A stretch of 64,000 nt of DNA. Source: Sphingomonadales bacterium. Lineage in GTDB: Bacteria; Pseudomonadota; Alphaproteobacteria; Sphingomonadales; Sphingomonadaceae. Below, in pieces: positions 27,152-37,984 of this stretch. Below the pieces are notes generated by a model. That model had not been told where the DNA came from and made no database searches. It worked only from the letters and a program-made list of their open reading frames with translations. How positions within the stretch are numbered: position 1 is the first letter of the stretch; each line of letters opens with the position of its first letter. A program made the position numbers and the translations under genes. Where the stretch lies: positions 36,047 through 100,046 of the forward strand of contig JAAFIB010000003.1 of the NCBI GenBank assembly GCA_013297725.1, read 5' to 3'.

Positions 27152-27994
27152 CTAAGCCTTCAACTTCCAGCCCGAACGCAATAGGAAATACGTCCCGATC
27201 CCTAGCACAATGTTCACCGCCAGCAACACCGATCCGCCCAACCATATGTTCGAATCCGTTGTTCCCAAAAATCCATAGCGAAAGCCGGAGATGATGTAGA
27301 AAAACGGGTTGGCATGGCTGATCGCCTGAAACACTGGCGCAAGTCTGTCGACCGAATAGAATGTGCCCGATAACAACGACAGCGGGGCAATGACAAAATT
27401 CGTCACCGCTGCATTATGGTCAAACTTTTCGGCCCAGATCGAAGTGAGTATTCCCAAGAACGCAACAAAAGTCGCCCCCATCAGGCCGAACCACAGCGCC
27501 ACCATTGGATGTTTCAGCGTCACGTGCACACCCGGCCAGAACAACATCACCAGCCAAACTGCCCCGCCCACAAAGAATGCGCGCGTTACAGCAGCGCCAA
27601 CCATCGCGACCATCAGTTCAACATTCGACAAAGGCGGCATCAGATAATCGACAATGGTGCCCTGAATTTTCCCGACCAATAATGAAAAGCTGCTATTGGC
27701 AAAGGCGTTCTGGATCATCGCCATGGCGATCAGGCCGGGGGCAATGAAATCAGGGAACGGCACATTCATAACCGTTGCACCGCCGCGCCCCAGCGCCACT
27801 GTGAAAATCACCAGAAACAGCAACGTGGTGATTGCCGGCCCCCAGATAGTCTGCAGCTGCACCTTCATAAATCGGCGAACTTCTTTCAGATAGAGCGTCT
27901 TCAGCCCCACCCAATTCACTCTGCCAATAATGCGTTGAGGCTCGCCCACTTGTGAAAGCGTGGTTGATTCACTAGATTGTGTCTGGATAGTCAT
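27152..27994 (-). CDS. ABC-2 type transporter permease
   Basis: The 280-residue protein has a cytoplasmic N-terminus ending in the 'GLKTLYLKEVRRFMKV' segment typical of ABC-2 permeases, six predicted membrane helices, and the family motif region 'LSLLSGTFYSVDRLAPVFQA' before the last helices. Substrates of this family include polysaccharides, lipids and drugs; here it cannot be told. The frame is open 25 codons upstream to 28069, but the ATG at 27994 fits better. No ATPase partner gene is adjacent, which is unusual for a transporter and means it must lie elsewhere. Confidence 0.86.
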   Translation of the reverse strand: MTIQTQSSESTTLSQVGEPQRIIGRVNWVGLKTLYLKEVRRFMKVQLQTIWGPAITTLLFLVIFTVALGRGGATVMNVPFPDFIAPGLIAMAMIQNAFANSSFSLLVGKIQGTIVDYLMPPLSNVELMVAMVGAAVTRAFFVGGAVWLVMLFWPGVHVTLKHPMVALWFGLMGATFVAFLGILTSIWAEKFDHNAAVTNFVIAPLSLLSGTFYSVDRLAPVFQAISHANPFFYIISGFRYGFLGTTDSNIWLGGSVLLAVNIVLGIGTYFLLRSGWKLKA

Positions 27995-28097
27995 CGCATT
28001 ATCGACTATCGGCTTGCGCTTGGCACGGCAAGTCGCTTTTGCTTTTGGGTAATAAAGCCCGCTAAGCAAGCGCAGTAATCAGATATTTGGAGCAAGC

Positions 28098-28754
28098 ATG
28101 TCCTGGACCGATGAGCGGATCGACCGCCTGAAAACAATGTGGGAAAACGGCCTGACCGCTAGTCAGATCGCCGAAGACCTTGGCGGCGTTAGCCGTAACG
28201 CTGTGATCGGCAAAGCGCATCGCCTTGGCCTGAAATCGCGCCCATCGCCGGTAAAGGCACATGATGCCGATTCCAAACCAGCCGCGGCAAAGCCAAAGGT
28301 TAAGGTTGCCGAAAAGCCAGCAGCGCCGCGTGCAGCCCCTGCTGCACCTAGCGAACGGACGATGACGACAGCGCCGCTGACCATAACGGTAGCACCACAT
28401 ACGCCGCGTTCCGATTTGCCGAAAATTGTTTCAATCGGACCCGGCGGATTTATGCGTCAAGGCCCGGGCGATCAACAGGCGCCGATTCCTCCAGCACCAC
28501 CACGCCGCTTGGTTCCAGCCAAGCCGAGTGCTGAAATCGCTGGTAAAACCAGCCTGCTTGATCTGAACGAGAAAGTCTGCCGCTGGCCTATGGGCCATCC
28601 CGGTGAGCCTGATTTCCATTTCTGCGGCACAGCTGTGAACCCCGGCTTCCCCTATTGCGTTGAGCATTGCGGTCGTGCCTATCAGGCGCAATTGCCGCGC
28701 GGCGTGCGCCGTGCACCTCCTCCGATGCCCTTTGGTGGACCCAGAGTTCGTTAA
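28098..28754 (+). CDS. gcrA: Cell cycle regulator GcrA
   Basis: GcrA binds sigma-70 RNA polymerase and activates methylated (GANTC) promoters in the alphaproteobacterial cell cycle. The 218-residue protein begins with the diagnostic 'MSWTDERIDRLKTMWENGL' and helix-turn-helix 'RNAVIGKAHRLGLKSR', then an Ala/Pro linker, and a C-terminal Cys/His region ('KVCRWPMGHPGEPDFHFCG') that contacts sigma. It is divergent from the ABC permease gene and starts 103 bases away. Confidence 0.96.
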   Translation: MSWTDERIDRLKTMWENGLTASQIAEDLGGVSRNAVIGKAHRLGLKSRPSPVKAHDADSKPAAAKPKVKVAEKPAAPRAAPAAPSERTMTTAPLTITVAPHTPRSDLPKIVSIGPGGFMRQGPGDQQAPIPPAPPRRLVPAKPSAEIAGKTSLLDLNEKVCRWPMGHPGEPDFHFCGTAVNPGFPYCVEHCGRAYQAQLPRGVRRAPPPMPFGGPRVR

Positions 28755-30869
<2,115 letters not shown>

Positions 30870-30885
30870 GTTAGGGAGGTTGATT

Positions 30886-32217
30886 ATGCGCCGGATAGCA
30901 ATTGTGACGTTGGCATGGGCATCGTTTAGTCTCGCCGGATGTGCAACTGCCTCCGCCGCTGGACCCGAACCAAAACTGGAAATCGCCAAAGCCGTCACGA
31001 TGGAGCATCTCGCGCCGCTCGATCAACGCATCGCGCAACTGGATGCCGTTTTCAAAAAGAAGGTGCCGTTGGAAGAGTATTTCGCACCGGCATTCCTAAG
31101 CGCCGTTCCCGCCGCACAATGTACTGGCATCCTCGACAGCGTCATCGCCCAACATGGCAAACCGCTCTACGTTGTTTCTGACACGCCAAGAGGTAAAACC
31201 GGTGCAACCATCCGATATGCGTTTGAACGGGCGGTAGCGACCATCGAACTCGACATCGTTGCTGCAAAGCCAAACCAAGTCATCGGGCTCGTGATAACTG
31301 GTTTCACGACATCCGATGATAGCCTTGACAAAGTCGAAGCTGACATCAAGGCTCTGCCCGGCAAATCTGGTTTTCTGGTCGCTAATCTGGACGACGCTGG
31401 CAATGCAAAGGTCTTAGCCTCGCATAACCCGGATGCACAATTCGCCATTGGTTCAACTTTCAAGCTCTATATTCTTGCCGAACTTACCAATCAGGTGAAA
31501 TCAGGCGAGCGTAAATGGAGCGATGTCACGCCACTGGCGCACCGGTCGTTTTCATCAGCAGCAACAAGAAGCTGGCCCAAGGACAGTCCCGCAACGCTGC
31601 ATACAATGGCAGGTTGGATGATTTCGGTCAGCGACAATAGCGCAACTGATAGTTTGCTGTTTGCTTTGGGGCGCGAGGCTGTTGAGCGGCGGCTGGCCAG
31701 CATCGGCCATAGCGATCCCGACAAAACATTGCCGTTTCTATCGACCGTTGAGGCCTTTGCACTGAAAGCCAATCCGGCGCTACGCGAACGGTTTTTAAAA
31801 GCCACTGAGTCCACGCAACGTGACCTTTTGGATAAAGAAGCGGCGGCATTGACGCTCGAAAAAATCGATAATGATCAGCTGAGCAAAGGCCCGACCGCGA
31901 TCGACACGATCGAATGGTTCGCCTCCCCTAACGATTTGCTGTGGCTGATGAATCATCTGAAAGCGCAAAAGAACGATGAAGCGCTTGCGATCATGGGGAT
32001 AAACCCCGGCATATCACCAGCCGCTGCCAAAAAATGGCGCTATGTCGGCTATAAAGGCGGGTCGGAACCCGGCGTCATTTCAATGAGCCTTTTGCTCCAA
32101 TCGTCATCAGGAAAATGGACGGTTGTGACCGGCAGCTGGAATAACACAGCTGCTGAAGTCGATAACGCCAAGTTTGCCGGGTTGGTGGAGCGGCTAGTGG
32201 CTGCGGTCGGGGATTGA
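30886..32217 (+). CDS. Class A beta-lactamase-fold serine hydrolase lipoprotein
   Basis: The start at 30886 has AGGGAGGT upstream and yields a lipoprotein signal with lipobox 'SLAGC' (Cys 19). The 443-residue protein has an N-terminal domain (about 40-165) resembling the accessory domain of ORF12-like proteins, then the penicillin-recognising fold: S190-T-F-K193, S249-D-N251 and K390-G-G392. These are the S-x-x-K, S-D-N and K-x-G triad. No clear Glu166-type omega loop was identified, so true beta-lactamase activity is uncertain; an esterase or DD-peptidase role is possible. It begins 16 bases after parE. Confidence 0.85.
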   Translation: MRRIAIVTLAWASFSLAGCATASAAGPEPKLEIAKAVTMEHLAPLDQRIAQLDAVFKKKVPLEEYFAPAFLSAVPAAQCTGILDSVIAQHGKPLYVVSDTPRGKTGATIRYAFERAVATIELDIVAAKPNQVIGLVITGFTTSDDSLDKVEADIKALPGKSGFLVANLDDAGNAKVLASHNPDAQFAIGSTFKLYILAELTNQVKSGERKWSDVTPLAHRSFSSAATRSWPKDSPATLHTMAGWMISVSDNSATDSLLFALGREAVERRLASIGHSDPDKTLPFLSTVEAFALKANPALRERFLKATESTQRDLLDKEAAALTLEKIDNDQLSKGPTAIDTIEWFASPNDLLWLMNHLKAQKNDEALAIMGINPGISPAAAKKWRYVGYKGGSEPGVISMSLLLQSSSGKWTVVTGSWNNTAAEVDNAKFAGLVERLVAAVGD

Positions 32218-32237
32218 GTACCCGTTACCCTAAATAC

Positions 32238-32585
32238 CTAAACTTCAGTTCCAGGCTGTTCACCAACCAGTATTGCAGATGGCCTGCCCATAGGCACATC
32301 ACCGCCTGTCAAGGCGTTCACTATCTTCATGTTTTCTTGTTCAATCAGATCAGGAATTAAAAACAAATCAACGATCAACCAAATGCCCAGTACGATCCAA
32401 CCAATAAATAATGGAATCCATCCCAATAACGTCAACAAAAGTTGAGTCACAGCCGTTCCTGTTTGACCAAGATAAAAACGGTGAGCGCCTAGCCCTCCAA
32501 GAAAAAACCAAAGCAAATATGCTGCACCAGTAGACTTTTTCTGCGCTTCAAACGTCATTTGAATCCGCGCATCATTGCTTATCAT
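32238..32585 (-). CDS. TM2 domain-containing membrane protein
   Basis: The 115-residue protein has the TM2 pattern: 'YLLWFFLGGLGAHRFYLGQ' (helix, then the G-x-HRFYLG motif), a second helix 'LLLTLLGWIPLFIGWIVLG' and a conserved Asp in 'LIVDLFLIPDL'. TM2 proteins are small inner-membrane proteins of unknown biochemical role. It is a single gene, convergent with the beta-lactamase-fold gene 20 bases away. The region is more AT-rich than its neighbours. Confidence 0.88.
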   Translation of the reverse strand: MISNDARIQMTFEAQKKSTGAAYLLWFFLGGLGAHRFYLGQTGTAVTQLLLTLLGWIPLFIGWIVLGIWLIVDLFLIPDLIEQENMKIVNALTGGDVPMGRPSAILVGEQPGTEV

Positions 32586-32649
32586 CTCAATAACTCCCCA
32601 ATTATTTTGAGAGACAGTGCGTCAGCGGTTTAATATGCGCAAGTTAAAT

Positions 32650-33441
32650 TCAATCCACCAAAGCTTCAACCAGCGCTTTTACTTTTTTCTGGCGCCATTG
32701 CGGTAATGGTGCGACCAGCCAATAGGCGAGGTTGCTTTCCTTGGCATTGTCCACCGCACGAACACGCCCAGCTGCAATATCGGCCTCGGCCAATAGATGC
32801 GGCACAGTTGCGCGGCCCAGCCCAATCGACGCTGCATCAATTGCAAGACCAGCATCACCCAGCCGAAGCGCAGAAACGCCCTCGCTTGCCGGACAGCCGG
32901 GCCAACCAATCGGTGTTTCTGCACCGCCATCCTTCGCAGCAACAGTAACGAACGCGCCGGATGCAAGCATAACGCCTTCATGCTCTCCTGGACCATCGGA
33001 CAGTCGAATGGCGAGATCAAGATTAGCCTCGGTAAAGTCAACTTCTCCATCCGCCGACACCAACGTAAACTGCAGGTCTGGATTAGCCGCGCCGTATTGC
33101 GCCAATCGCGGCGTCAGCCATTTGGCAGTAAAATCGCGTGGAGCGGCAATAGTCAGATAGTTCGATGTCTGGCCCGATTGCATCGCGCGCACAGATTCTT
33201 CAAACTGCAGAAAACCGGCGCGTAGCGGATCCAGGCCCTTTTCACCCTCTGGCGTTAGCTCCAGCCCTTTGGGCGTGCGGCGGAACAGGACAACGCCCAG
33301 CATATCCTCTAATGCGCGGATCTGTTGCCCCACAGCCGCCGGTGTCACCGCTAGCTCATCTGCGGCTTTGGTAAAACTCAAATGCCGCGCCGCTGCGTCA
33401 AACACGCGCAGGCCATTAAGGGGCAGATGCGTGCGCTTCAT
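32650..33441 (-). CDS. LysR-family transcriptional regulator (short, GcvA-like)
   Basis: The 263-residue protein has a standard N-terminal helix-turn-helix ('LNGLRVFDAAARHLSFTKAA', 'VTPAAVGQQIRALEDMLGV') and a substrate-binding domain that is about 30-40 residues shorter than usual (about 300). The missing part appears to fall in the middle of the effector domain, near residues 175-185. It overlaps apaG by 4 bases at its start. Its position at the end of leuB-metZ-apaG suggests a link to amino acid metabolism, but the target is unknown. Confidence 0.85.
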   Translation of the reverse strand: MKRTHLPLNGLRVFDAAARHLSFTKAADELAVTPAAVGQQIRALEDMLGVVLFRRTPKGLELTPEGEKGLDPLRAGFLQFEESVRAMQSGQTSNYLTIAAPRDFTAKWLTPRLAQYGAANPDLQFTLVSADGEVDFTEANLDLAIRLSDGPGEHEGVMLASGAFVTVAAKDGGAETPIGWPGCPASEGVSALRLGDAGLAIDAASIGLGRATVPHLLAEADIAAGRVRAVDNAKESNLAYWLVAPLPQWRQKKVKALVEALVD

Positions 33442-33842
33442 CGCGCCGTCGCAGGTGCAATCAGCCGGAATCGTGGAATTTCAACCAAGAATGTCGAACC
33501 ATCGGCACAGATAAAACGATATTGCCCCTCCATCGTTCCAGAAGGCGTAGGCAAAGGACAGCCAGAGACATAATCATGGCTGTTGCCGGGTTGCAGCAAA
33601 GGTTGCTCGCCAATCACACCGTCGCCATCAACATGGCTGATATTGCCGCGCCCGTCAGTAATCTTCCAATGCCGCGACAGCAATTGCACCGGATCATCCC
33701 GATGATTTTCCAACCGGATATGATAGGACCAGAACCAACGGCCCTGTGCAGGCACCGATTGATCCTCAAGGAAATTGGTGACGACGCGCACAGTCACGCC
33801 ATCGGTGGTTTCGGAATCATCAAAGAATGCGTCTAAAATCAC
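33438..33842 (-). CDS. apaG: ApaG domain protein
   Basis: The 134-residue protein is a single ApaG beta-sandwich domain with 'VRVVTNFLEDQS', 'WFWSYHIRLENH', 'LLSRHWKITDGRG' and 'GVIGEQPLLQPGNSHDYVSG', the regular signatures of the family. ApaG is linked to Co2+/Mg2+ resistance in enteric bacteria; the biochemical role is not settled. It starts 12 bases after metZ and overlaps the LysR gene by 4 bases, so it is probably part of the leuB-metZ transcript. Confidence 0.94.
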   Translation of the reverse strand: MILDAFFDDSETTDGVTVRVVTNFLEDQSVPAQGRWFWSYHIRLENHRDDPVQLLSRHWKITDGRGNISHVDGDGVIGEQPLLQPGNSHDYVSGCPLPTPSGTMEGQYRFICADGSTFLVEIPRFRLIAPATAR

Positions 33843-33854
33843 GTCATAAACCTT

Positions 33855-35063
33855 TCACAGGCCAACCTTTAGCAGCGCTTGGTCTAGATCGTCGATCAAA
33901 TCCTGCGGGTCTTCCAACCCGATATTGATCCGCAGCATCCCTTCTTCAACCCCCATCAACGCGCGCTGTTCGGCAGAGACGCTGTAATGCGTAGTCGAGG
34001 ACGGATGGCAACAAAGGCTACGGCTGTCACCGATATTGTTGGAAATATCAATCAGCTTCAGTGCGTTGAGCAAAGCCATCGCCTGTTTGCGCCCGCCATC
34101 AAGCACAAATGAAAATATCGGACCGCACGCCTTCATCTGGCTCATCGCAAGGTTATGCTGTGGGTGGCTGGGAAGCCCTGGGTGCAGCATTTTTGGTACG
34201 CGCGCCTCAAGAAAGCGACCGACTGCCAGCGCATTTTCCGATTGCCGCATCGCGCGCAGTTCCAACGTTTCCAAGCCCTTATGCACCACCCATGCGTTGA
34301 ACGGCGAACAATTGGGGCCAGTATTACGCTGAAACGGCAACAGCACATCGTTGATCCATGAGGCAGATCCACAGATAGCACCTGCCAGCACACGCCCCTG
34401 CCCGTCCATCAGCTTAGTCGCGCTATACGTCACAACATCCGCGCCATAATCCATCGGGCGTTGCAGCACAGCGGTCGCAAAGGCATTATCGACGACGCTG
34501 ATAATACCGTGTTCGCGCGCCAATCCGCAGACATAGGCCATATCGACAATATCCATTGTCGGGTTGGCGGGTGTTTCAAAGAAAAAGACTTTGGTATTGG
34601 GCTGGATCGCGTCTTTCCAAGCCTGATTATCCCGCGAATCGATGGTTGTTGTCGTAATCCCCCAACGCGGCAACAGGCTATCGGTTAACCAGCGGCACGA
34701 TCCAAAAGCGGCGCGCGCAGCAACAACATGGTCGCCAGTGTTTAGCTGACATAGCAACGCAGCCGTCATCGCTGCCATGCCGGTCGCCTGCATCCGGCAA
34801 GCCTCTGCACCCTCCATCAGCGCAATACGTTCCTCCGCCATGGCAACAGTCGGGTTTTGCAGGCGGGAATAAGTCATGCCCTGCTGTTCACCAGCAAAGC
34901 GCGCCGCGACAGTTTCGGCATCATCATAAGTGTAGCCTGAGTTCAGGAACAACGCCTCTGACGTTTCGCCATGCTCACTACGCCACGTCCCCCCACGCAC
35001 CGCTTGCGTAGCAGGGCGCCAGTTTTGCGTGATCGAACGATCTTGACCGGTAGTTTTTTTCAT
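33855..35063 (-). CDS. metZ: O-succinylhomoserine sulfhydrylase
   Basis: MetZ makes homocysteine from O-succinylhomoserine and sulfide. The 402-residue protein belongs to the Cys/Met-metabolism PLP family, with the PLP lysine at K217 in 'TYSATKLMDGQGR' and the aromatic stacking region 'TGMAAMTAALL'. Alphaproteobacterial neighbours favour MetZ over cystathionine synthase, but the substrate is inferred. Only 27 bases separate it from leuB, so no SAM riboswitch can fit here. Confidence 0.9.
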   Translation of the reverse strand: MKKTTGQDRSITQNWRPATQAVRGGTWRSEHGETSEALFLNSGYTYDDAETVAARFAGEQQGMTYSRLQNPTVAMAEERIALMEGAEACRMQATGMAAMTAALLCQLNTGDHVVAARAAFGSCRWLTDSLLPRWGITTTTIDSRDNQAWKDAIQPNTKVFFFETPANPTMDIVDMAYVCGLAREHGIISVVDNAFATAVLQRPMDYGADVVTYSATKLMDGQGRVLAGAICGSASWINDVLLPFQRNTGPNCSPFNAWVVHKGLETLELRAMRQSENALAVGRFLEARVPKMLHPGLPSHPQHNLAMSQMKACGPIFSFVLDGGRKQAMALLNALKLIDISNNIGDSRSLCCHPSSTTHYSVSAEQRALMGVEEGMLRINIGLEDPQDLIDDLDQALLKVGL

Positions 35064-35090
35064 GAGGATGCTTTTCGGATGCTCGGACGT

Positions 35091-36137
35091 TTAGGTCAAT
35101 GCCGCAATAACTGCATCGCCCATTTCGGTAGTGCTGTCTTTTCCGCCGAGGTCAGGCGAACGCGCGCCGTTTGCTAGCGCTTTGGCAACGGCTGCTTCGA
35201 TACGGTCCGCAGCGTCGGCTAGCCCCAGCGAATAGCGCAGCATCATTGCGGCGGACAATATCGTCGCTAGCGGATTAGCCTTACCCTGCCCCGCGATATC
35301 AGGGGCGCTTCCGTGGATGGGTTCATACAGTCCCTTTTGGTTGGCATCGAGCGAGGCAGAGGGCAGCATGCCGATGGAGCCTGCGCACATGCTTGCCTGA
35401 TCAGACAGGATATCGCCAAACAAATTGCCGGTGACGATCACGTCAAATTGCCCGGGATTACGCACCAGCTGCATCGCGGCATTATCGACATACATATGTG
35501 AAAGCGCGACATCCGGATACTCCGCATGGGTTTCAATCACCACATCGCGCCACAATTGGCTAGTTTCCAGCACATTGGCTTTATCTACAGAGCACAGCTT
35601 TTTACCGCGCGCCATTGCGGTTTCAAAACCGACGCGCGCGATGCGGCGAACCTCATCCTCATTATACGACATGATGTCATACCCTTCGCGTTTGCCATCC
35701 GCGTTTTTCCGCATACCTTTTTCGCCAAAATAGACATCGCCGTTCAATTCCCGCACAATAACCATGTCGATCTGCGCAGCGACTTCTGGGCGAAGCGCCG
35801 AGGCATCAGTCAGTTCGGAAAACAGGGTTGCGGGGCGCAAATTGGCGAAGAGCTGCAGTTCTTTACGCAGACCAAGGATCGCCTGTTCAGGCCGCAGACG
35901 CCGCTCCAAATTGTCGCAATCGGGATCGCCCACTGCACCAAACAATATCGCATCGGCACGCTTTGCAAGCTCTAGTGTTGCTGCGGGCAAAGGATGCCCC
36001 GTGGCTTTATAGGCAGCGCCGCCGACCAGCGCCTTTTCAAAGACCAATCCCGGCAAGGCCAGCGCATCGAGCACACGCACAGCTTCTGTAATAACTTCAG
36101 GACCGATCCCGTCTCCGGGCAACAACGCAACTAACAT
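35091..36137 (-). CDS. leuB: 3-isopropylmalate dehydrogenase
   Basis: LeuB oxidises and decarboxylates 3-isopropylmalate in leucine synthesis using NAD. The 348-residue protein has the family start '[20 protein letters not shown]', the '[13 protein letters not shown]' segment, and the metal/NAD region '[20 protein letters not shown]' with '[20 protein letters not shown]'. No leuC or leuD is nearby, so the pathway is split across the genome. A REP-like palindrome lies between its start and recO. Confidence 0.96.
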   Translation of the reverse strand: MLVALLPGDGIGPEVITEAVRVLDALALPGLVFEKALVGGAAYKATGHPLPAATLELAKRADAILFGAVGDPDCDNLERRLRPEQAILGLRKELQLFANLRPATLFSELTDASALRPEVAAQIDMVIVRELNGDVYFGEKGMRKNADGKREGYDIMSYNEDEVRRIARVGFETAMARGKKLCSVDKANVLETSQLWRDVVIETHAEYPDVALSHMYVDNAAMQLVRNPGQFDVIVTGNLFGDILSDQASMCAGSIGMLPSASLDANQKGLYEPIHGSAPDIAGQGKANPLATILSAAMMLRYSLGLADAADRIEAAVAKALANGARSPDLGGKDSTTEMGDAVIAALT

Positions 36138-36157
36138 ACAGCGATACTCTTAAACGT

Positions 36158-36232
36158 ATCGTCATGCTGAACTTGTTTCAGGACAACGCGCCACCGTCGC
36201 CTGTTATGCTGAAACAAGTTCAGCATGACGAT
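36158..36232. repeat. REP-like long inverted repeat between recO and leuB
   Basis: Two 24-base arms (36158-36181 and 36209-36232) are exact reverse complements, with 27 bases between. Each arm contains the smaller palindrome CTGAA-CTTGT-TTCAG. Elements with this TGCTGAACTTGTTTCAG core are familiar in sphingomonad genomes from general knowledge. It may help end recO transcripts or protect mRNA ends. No other copy was noticed in the window. Confidence 0.7.
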
Positions 36233-36271
36233 GCTTGAACTTGACCGCCGCCCTAGCCTTCCCGGCGCACG

Positions 36272-36874
36272 CTATGCAACTGCCCTTTTCAATCGGTCGA
36301 TCAGCCTTTCGCGCGCCGCCATAATATCGGCGCGGCGATCGCCCAGAACATGGGCAAGCAAAGCGGTCCTGTTTGCCGCCATCACTTTCAACGCGCTGTC
36401 TGTGCTGTCCATGCCAACCGGATCGTTGCCGCCATAGCCCAGTTCGGACAGCAACAGCGCCTCATACCGCGCCATCGACGGTGCCCAACCACGTGCCGCC
36501 GGGGCCAACTCTATCGCCTGCAACAGGCCATCCAGCGCAGAATGCAATGCCGCATAAGCCTGCCCCTCTGGCAGCGTAGTTGCGGTCAACGTGCAGGCCC
36601 ATTCGATGCCCGCGACGGCCAAAGGCTCGCCCAGCAAATGCGCGCGGCTGTGTGCTGGATCAACCGAAAGCGAAGCCAATTGGCCCAAAGTCCGCGCACG
36701 CCATTCGCCTTTGACGATATTGCCGGGGATCAAAACAGGACGCAGCGTTCGACCGCGCGCACCTTGTACATAGCCCGCCATCAATCCGTGCGATGCCGTA
36801 AACGCACGCACGATAGCGCCAACCTCGCCATGGGATCGGACCGAACAGATAATGGCGTCGGCGGTTACGTGCAT
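36272..36874 (-). CDS. recO: DNA repair protein RecO
   Basis: RecO loads RecA on SSB-coated DNA together with RecR. The 200-residue protein has the N-terminal OB-fold part 'ICSVRSHGEVGAIVRAFTAS' and 'GARGRTLRPVLIPGNIV', then the helical domain. It is about 40 residues shorter than enteric RecO and lacks the Cys4 zinc motif, which fits the sphingomonad form. It starts 12 bases after the AI-2E family gene stop. Confidence 0.92.
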   Translation of the reverse strand: MHVTADAIICSVRSHGEVGAIVRAFTASHGLMAGYVQGARGRTLRPVLIPGNIVKGEWRARTLGQLASLSVDPAHSRAHLLGEPLAVAGIEWACTLTATTLPEGQAYAALHSALDGLLQAIELAPAARGWAPSMARYEALLLSELGYGGNDPVGMDSTDSALKVMAANRTALLAHVLGDRRADIMAARERLIDRLKRAVA

Positions 36875-36886
36875 ATCAAAGGCACT

Positions 36887-37984
36887 TCATTGCCGATGCG
36901 CAGCGCGGCTTTCCCCGAAAATTTCCCATGCTGCGATGAACATCGCGGCGATCACGGGACCGACGATCAGGCCATTGATCCCCAGCACGCTTAGCCCGCC
37001 TAGGGTAGAGATCAGCACGATATAATCAGGCATCCGAGTATCTTGACCCACAAGCATCGGGCGCAGGACGTTGTCGACCATAGAGATCACGAAAAACCCG
37101 AACAGCAACACAGCGACACCTTGCCAGATACTGCCGGTGACAAGCAAATAAATGCCAACCGGTGCCCAGACCAGTCCTGTGCCAACAGCCGGGATCAACG
37201 CCAGCAGCCCCATAACAACGCCCCATAACAAAGCTGCACGAATATCCAAAAAGGCAAACAATGTGCCGCCCAATATCCCCTGGACCAAAGCCACAATTAC
37301 ACTGCCCTTTACCGTCGCACGGATCACAGTCGTAAATTTGTTAAACAAAGCACTGCGCTGTTCAGACCGCAACGGCACAACTTCGCCGATACGCCGGGTC
37401 AAATGCCGGCCATCGCGCAGCAAAAAGAATGTCAGATACAGCATTACGCCAAGCGTCAGCACAAAGCTAAACGCGCCCTGCCCGATACTCACTGCCTCAC
37501 GCGCAATTAGTTGCAGGCCAGAAGTCAGAAAGGAGCTTAACCGTTTTTGCAACTCCTCGATCTCTGATGGTCCGACCCGGTCAAGCTGTGCGCGCCAGCT
37601 CGCTGGAATAGCGGCCTCGATATCGCGCAGGATTTTTCCAATGTCGATTTCGCGGCTTTGCAACGAATTGTAAGTTGTCACTGCCTCTTCGACCATCATC
37701 GTTCCGACAAGGATACTCGGGATGATGACTAATGCGATGACCAGCATCAGTGTCAGCAACGATACCGTATTGCGCCGTTTTGGCATCATCAACGCAAGCC
37801 GGTCATGCACTGGTGCAAAGGCGATGGTCACAACCAAAGCCCATAGGATTGCACCGAAAAACGGCCAGCTAACCCACGCCATCGCTATTGTTGCTGCGGC
37901 TACAAAGCCCAGCAACACACGGTCTTCGAATGCGGATTCGTCTTTTGCCTTTCGGCGTGTTGCTGTTGGCTTAGCGTCAGACAA
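36887..37984 (-). CDS. AI-2E family transporter (PerM/TqsA-like)
   Basis: The protein has eight or so membrane helices in the AI-2E arrangement: two N-terminal helix pairs, a long soluble region (about 125-185), and the C-terminal set with 'GLLALIPAVGTGLVWAPVG' and 'PMLVGQDTRMPDYIVLISTL'. The family exports varied small molecules; the name does not prove AI-2 transport. No ATG start exists; TTG codons at 38035 and 37984 are possible. The second ('MSDAKPTATRRK') is preferred since it overlaps the M48 gene by only 8 bases. Confidence 0.87.
   Translation of the reverse strand: MSDAKPTATRRKAKDESAFEDRVLLGFVAAATIAMAWVSWPFFGAILWALVVTIAFAPVHDRLALMMPKRRNTVSLLTLMLVIALVIIPSILVGTMMVEEAVTTYNSLQSREIDIGKILRDIEAAIPASWRAQLDRVGPSEIEELQKRLSSFLTSGLQLIAREAVSIGQGAFSFVLTLGVMLYLTFFLLRDGRHLTRRIGEVVPLRSEQRSALFNKFTTVIRATVKGSVIVALVQGILGGTLFAFLDIRAALLWGVVMGLLALIPAVGTGLVWAPVGIYLLVTGSIWQGVAVLLFGFFVISMVDNVLRPMLVGQDTRMPDYIVLISTLGGLSVLGINGLIVGPVIAAMFIAAWEIFGESRAAHRQ

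Noticed and set aside
35064..35090. SAM riboswitch before metZ
   Set aside because: Only 27 bases separate metZ from leuB, too short for any known SAM riboswitch.
36350..36994. Long plus-strand frame of 214 codons across recO
   Set aside because: It is the antisense of recO and the end of the AI-2E gene; those have clear family motifs, and this frame has none.
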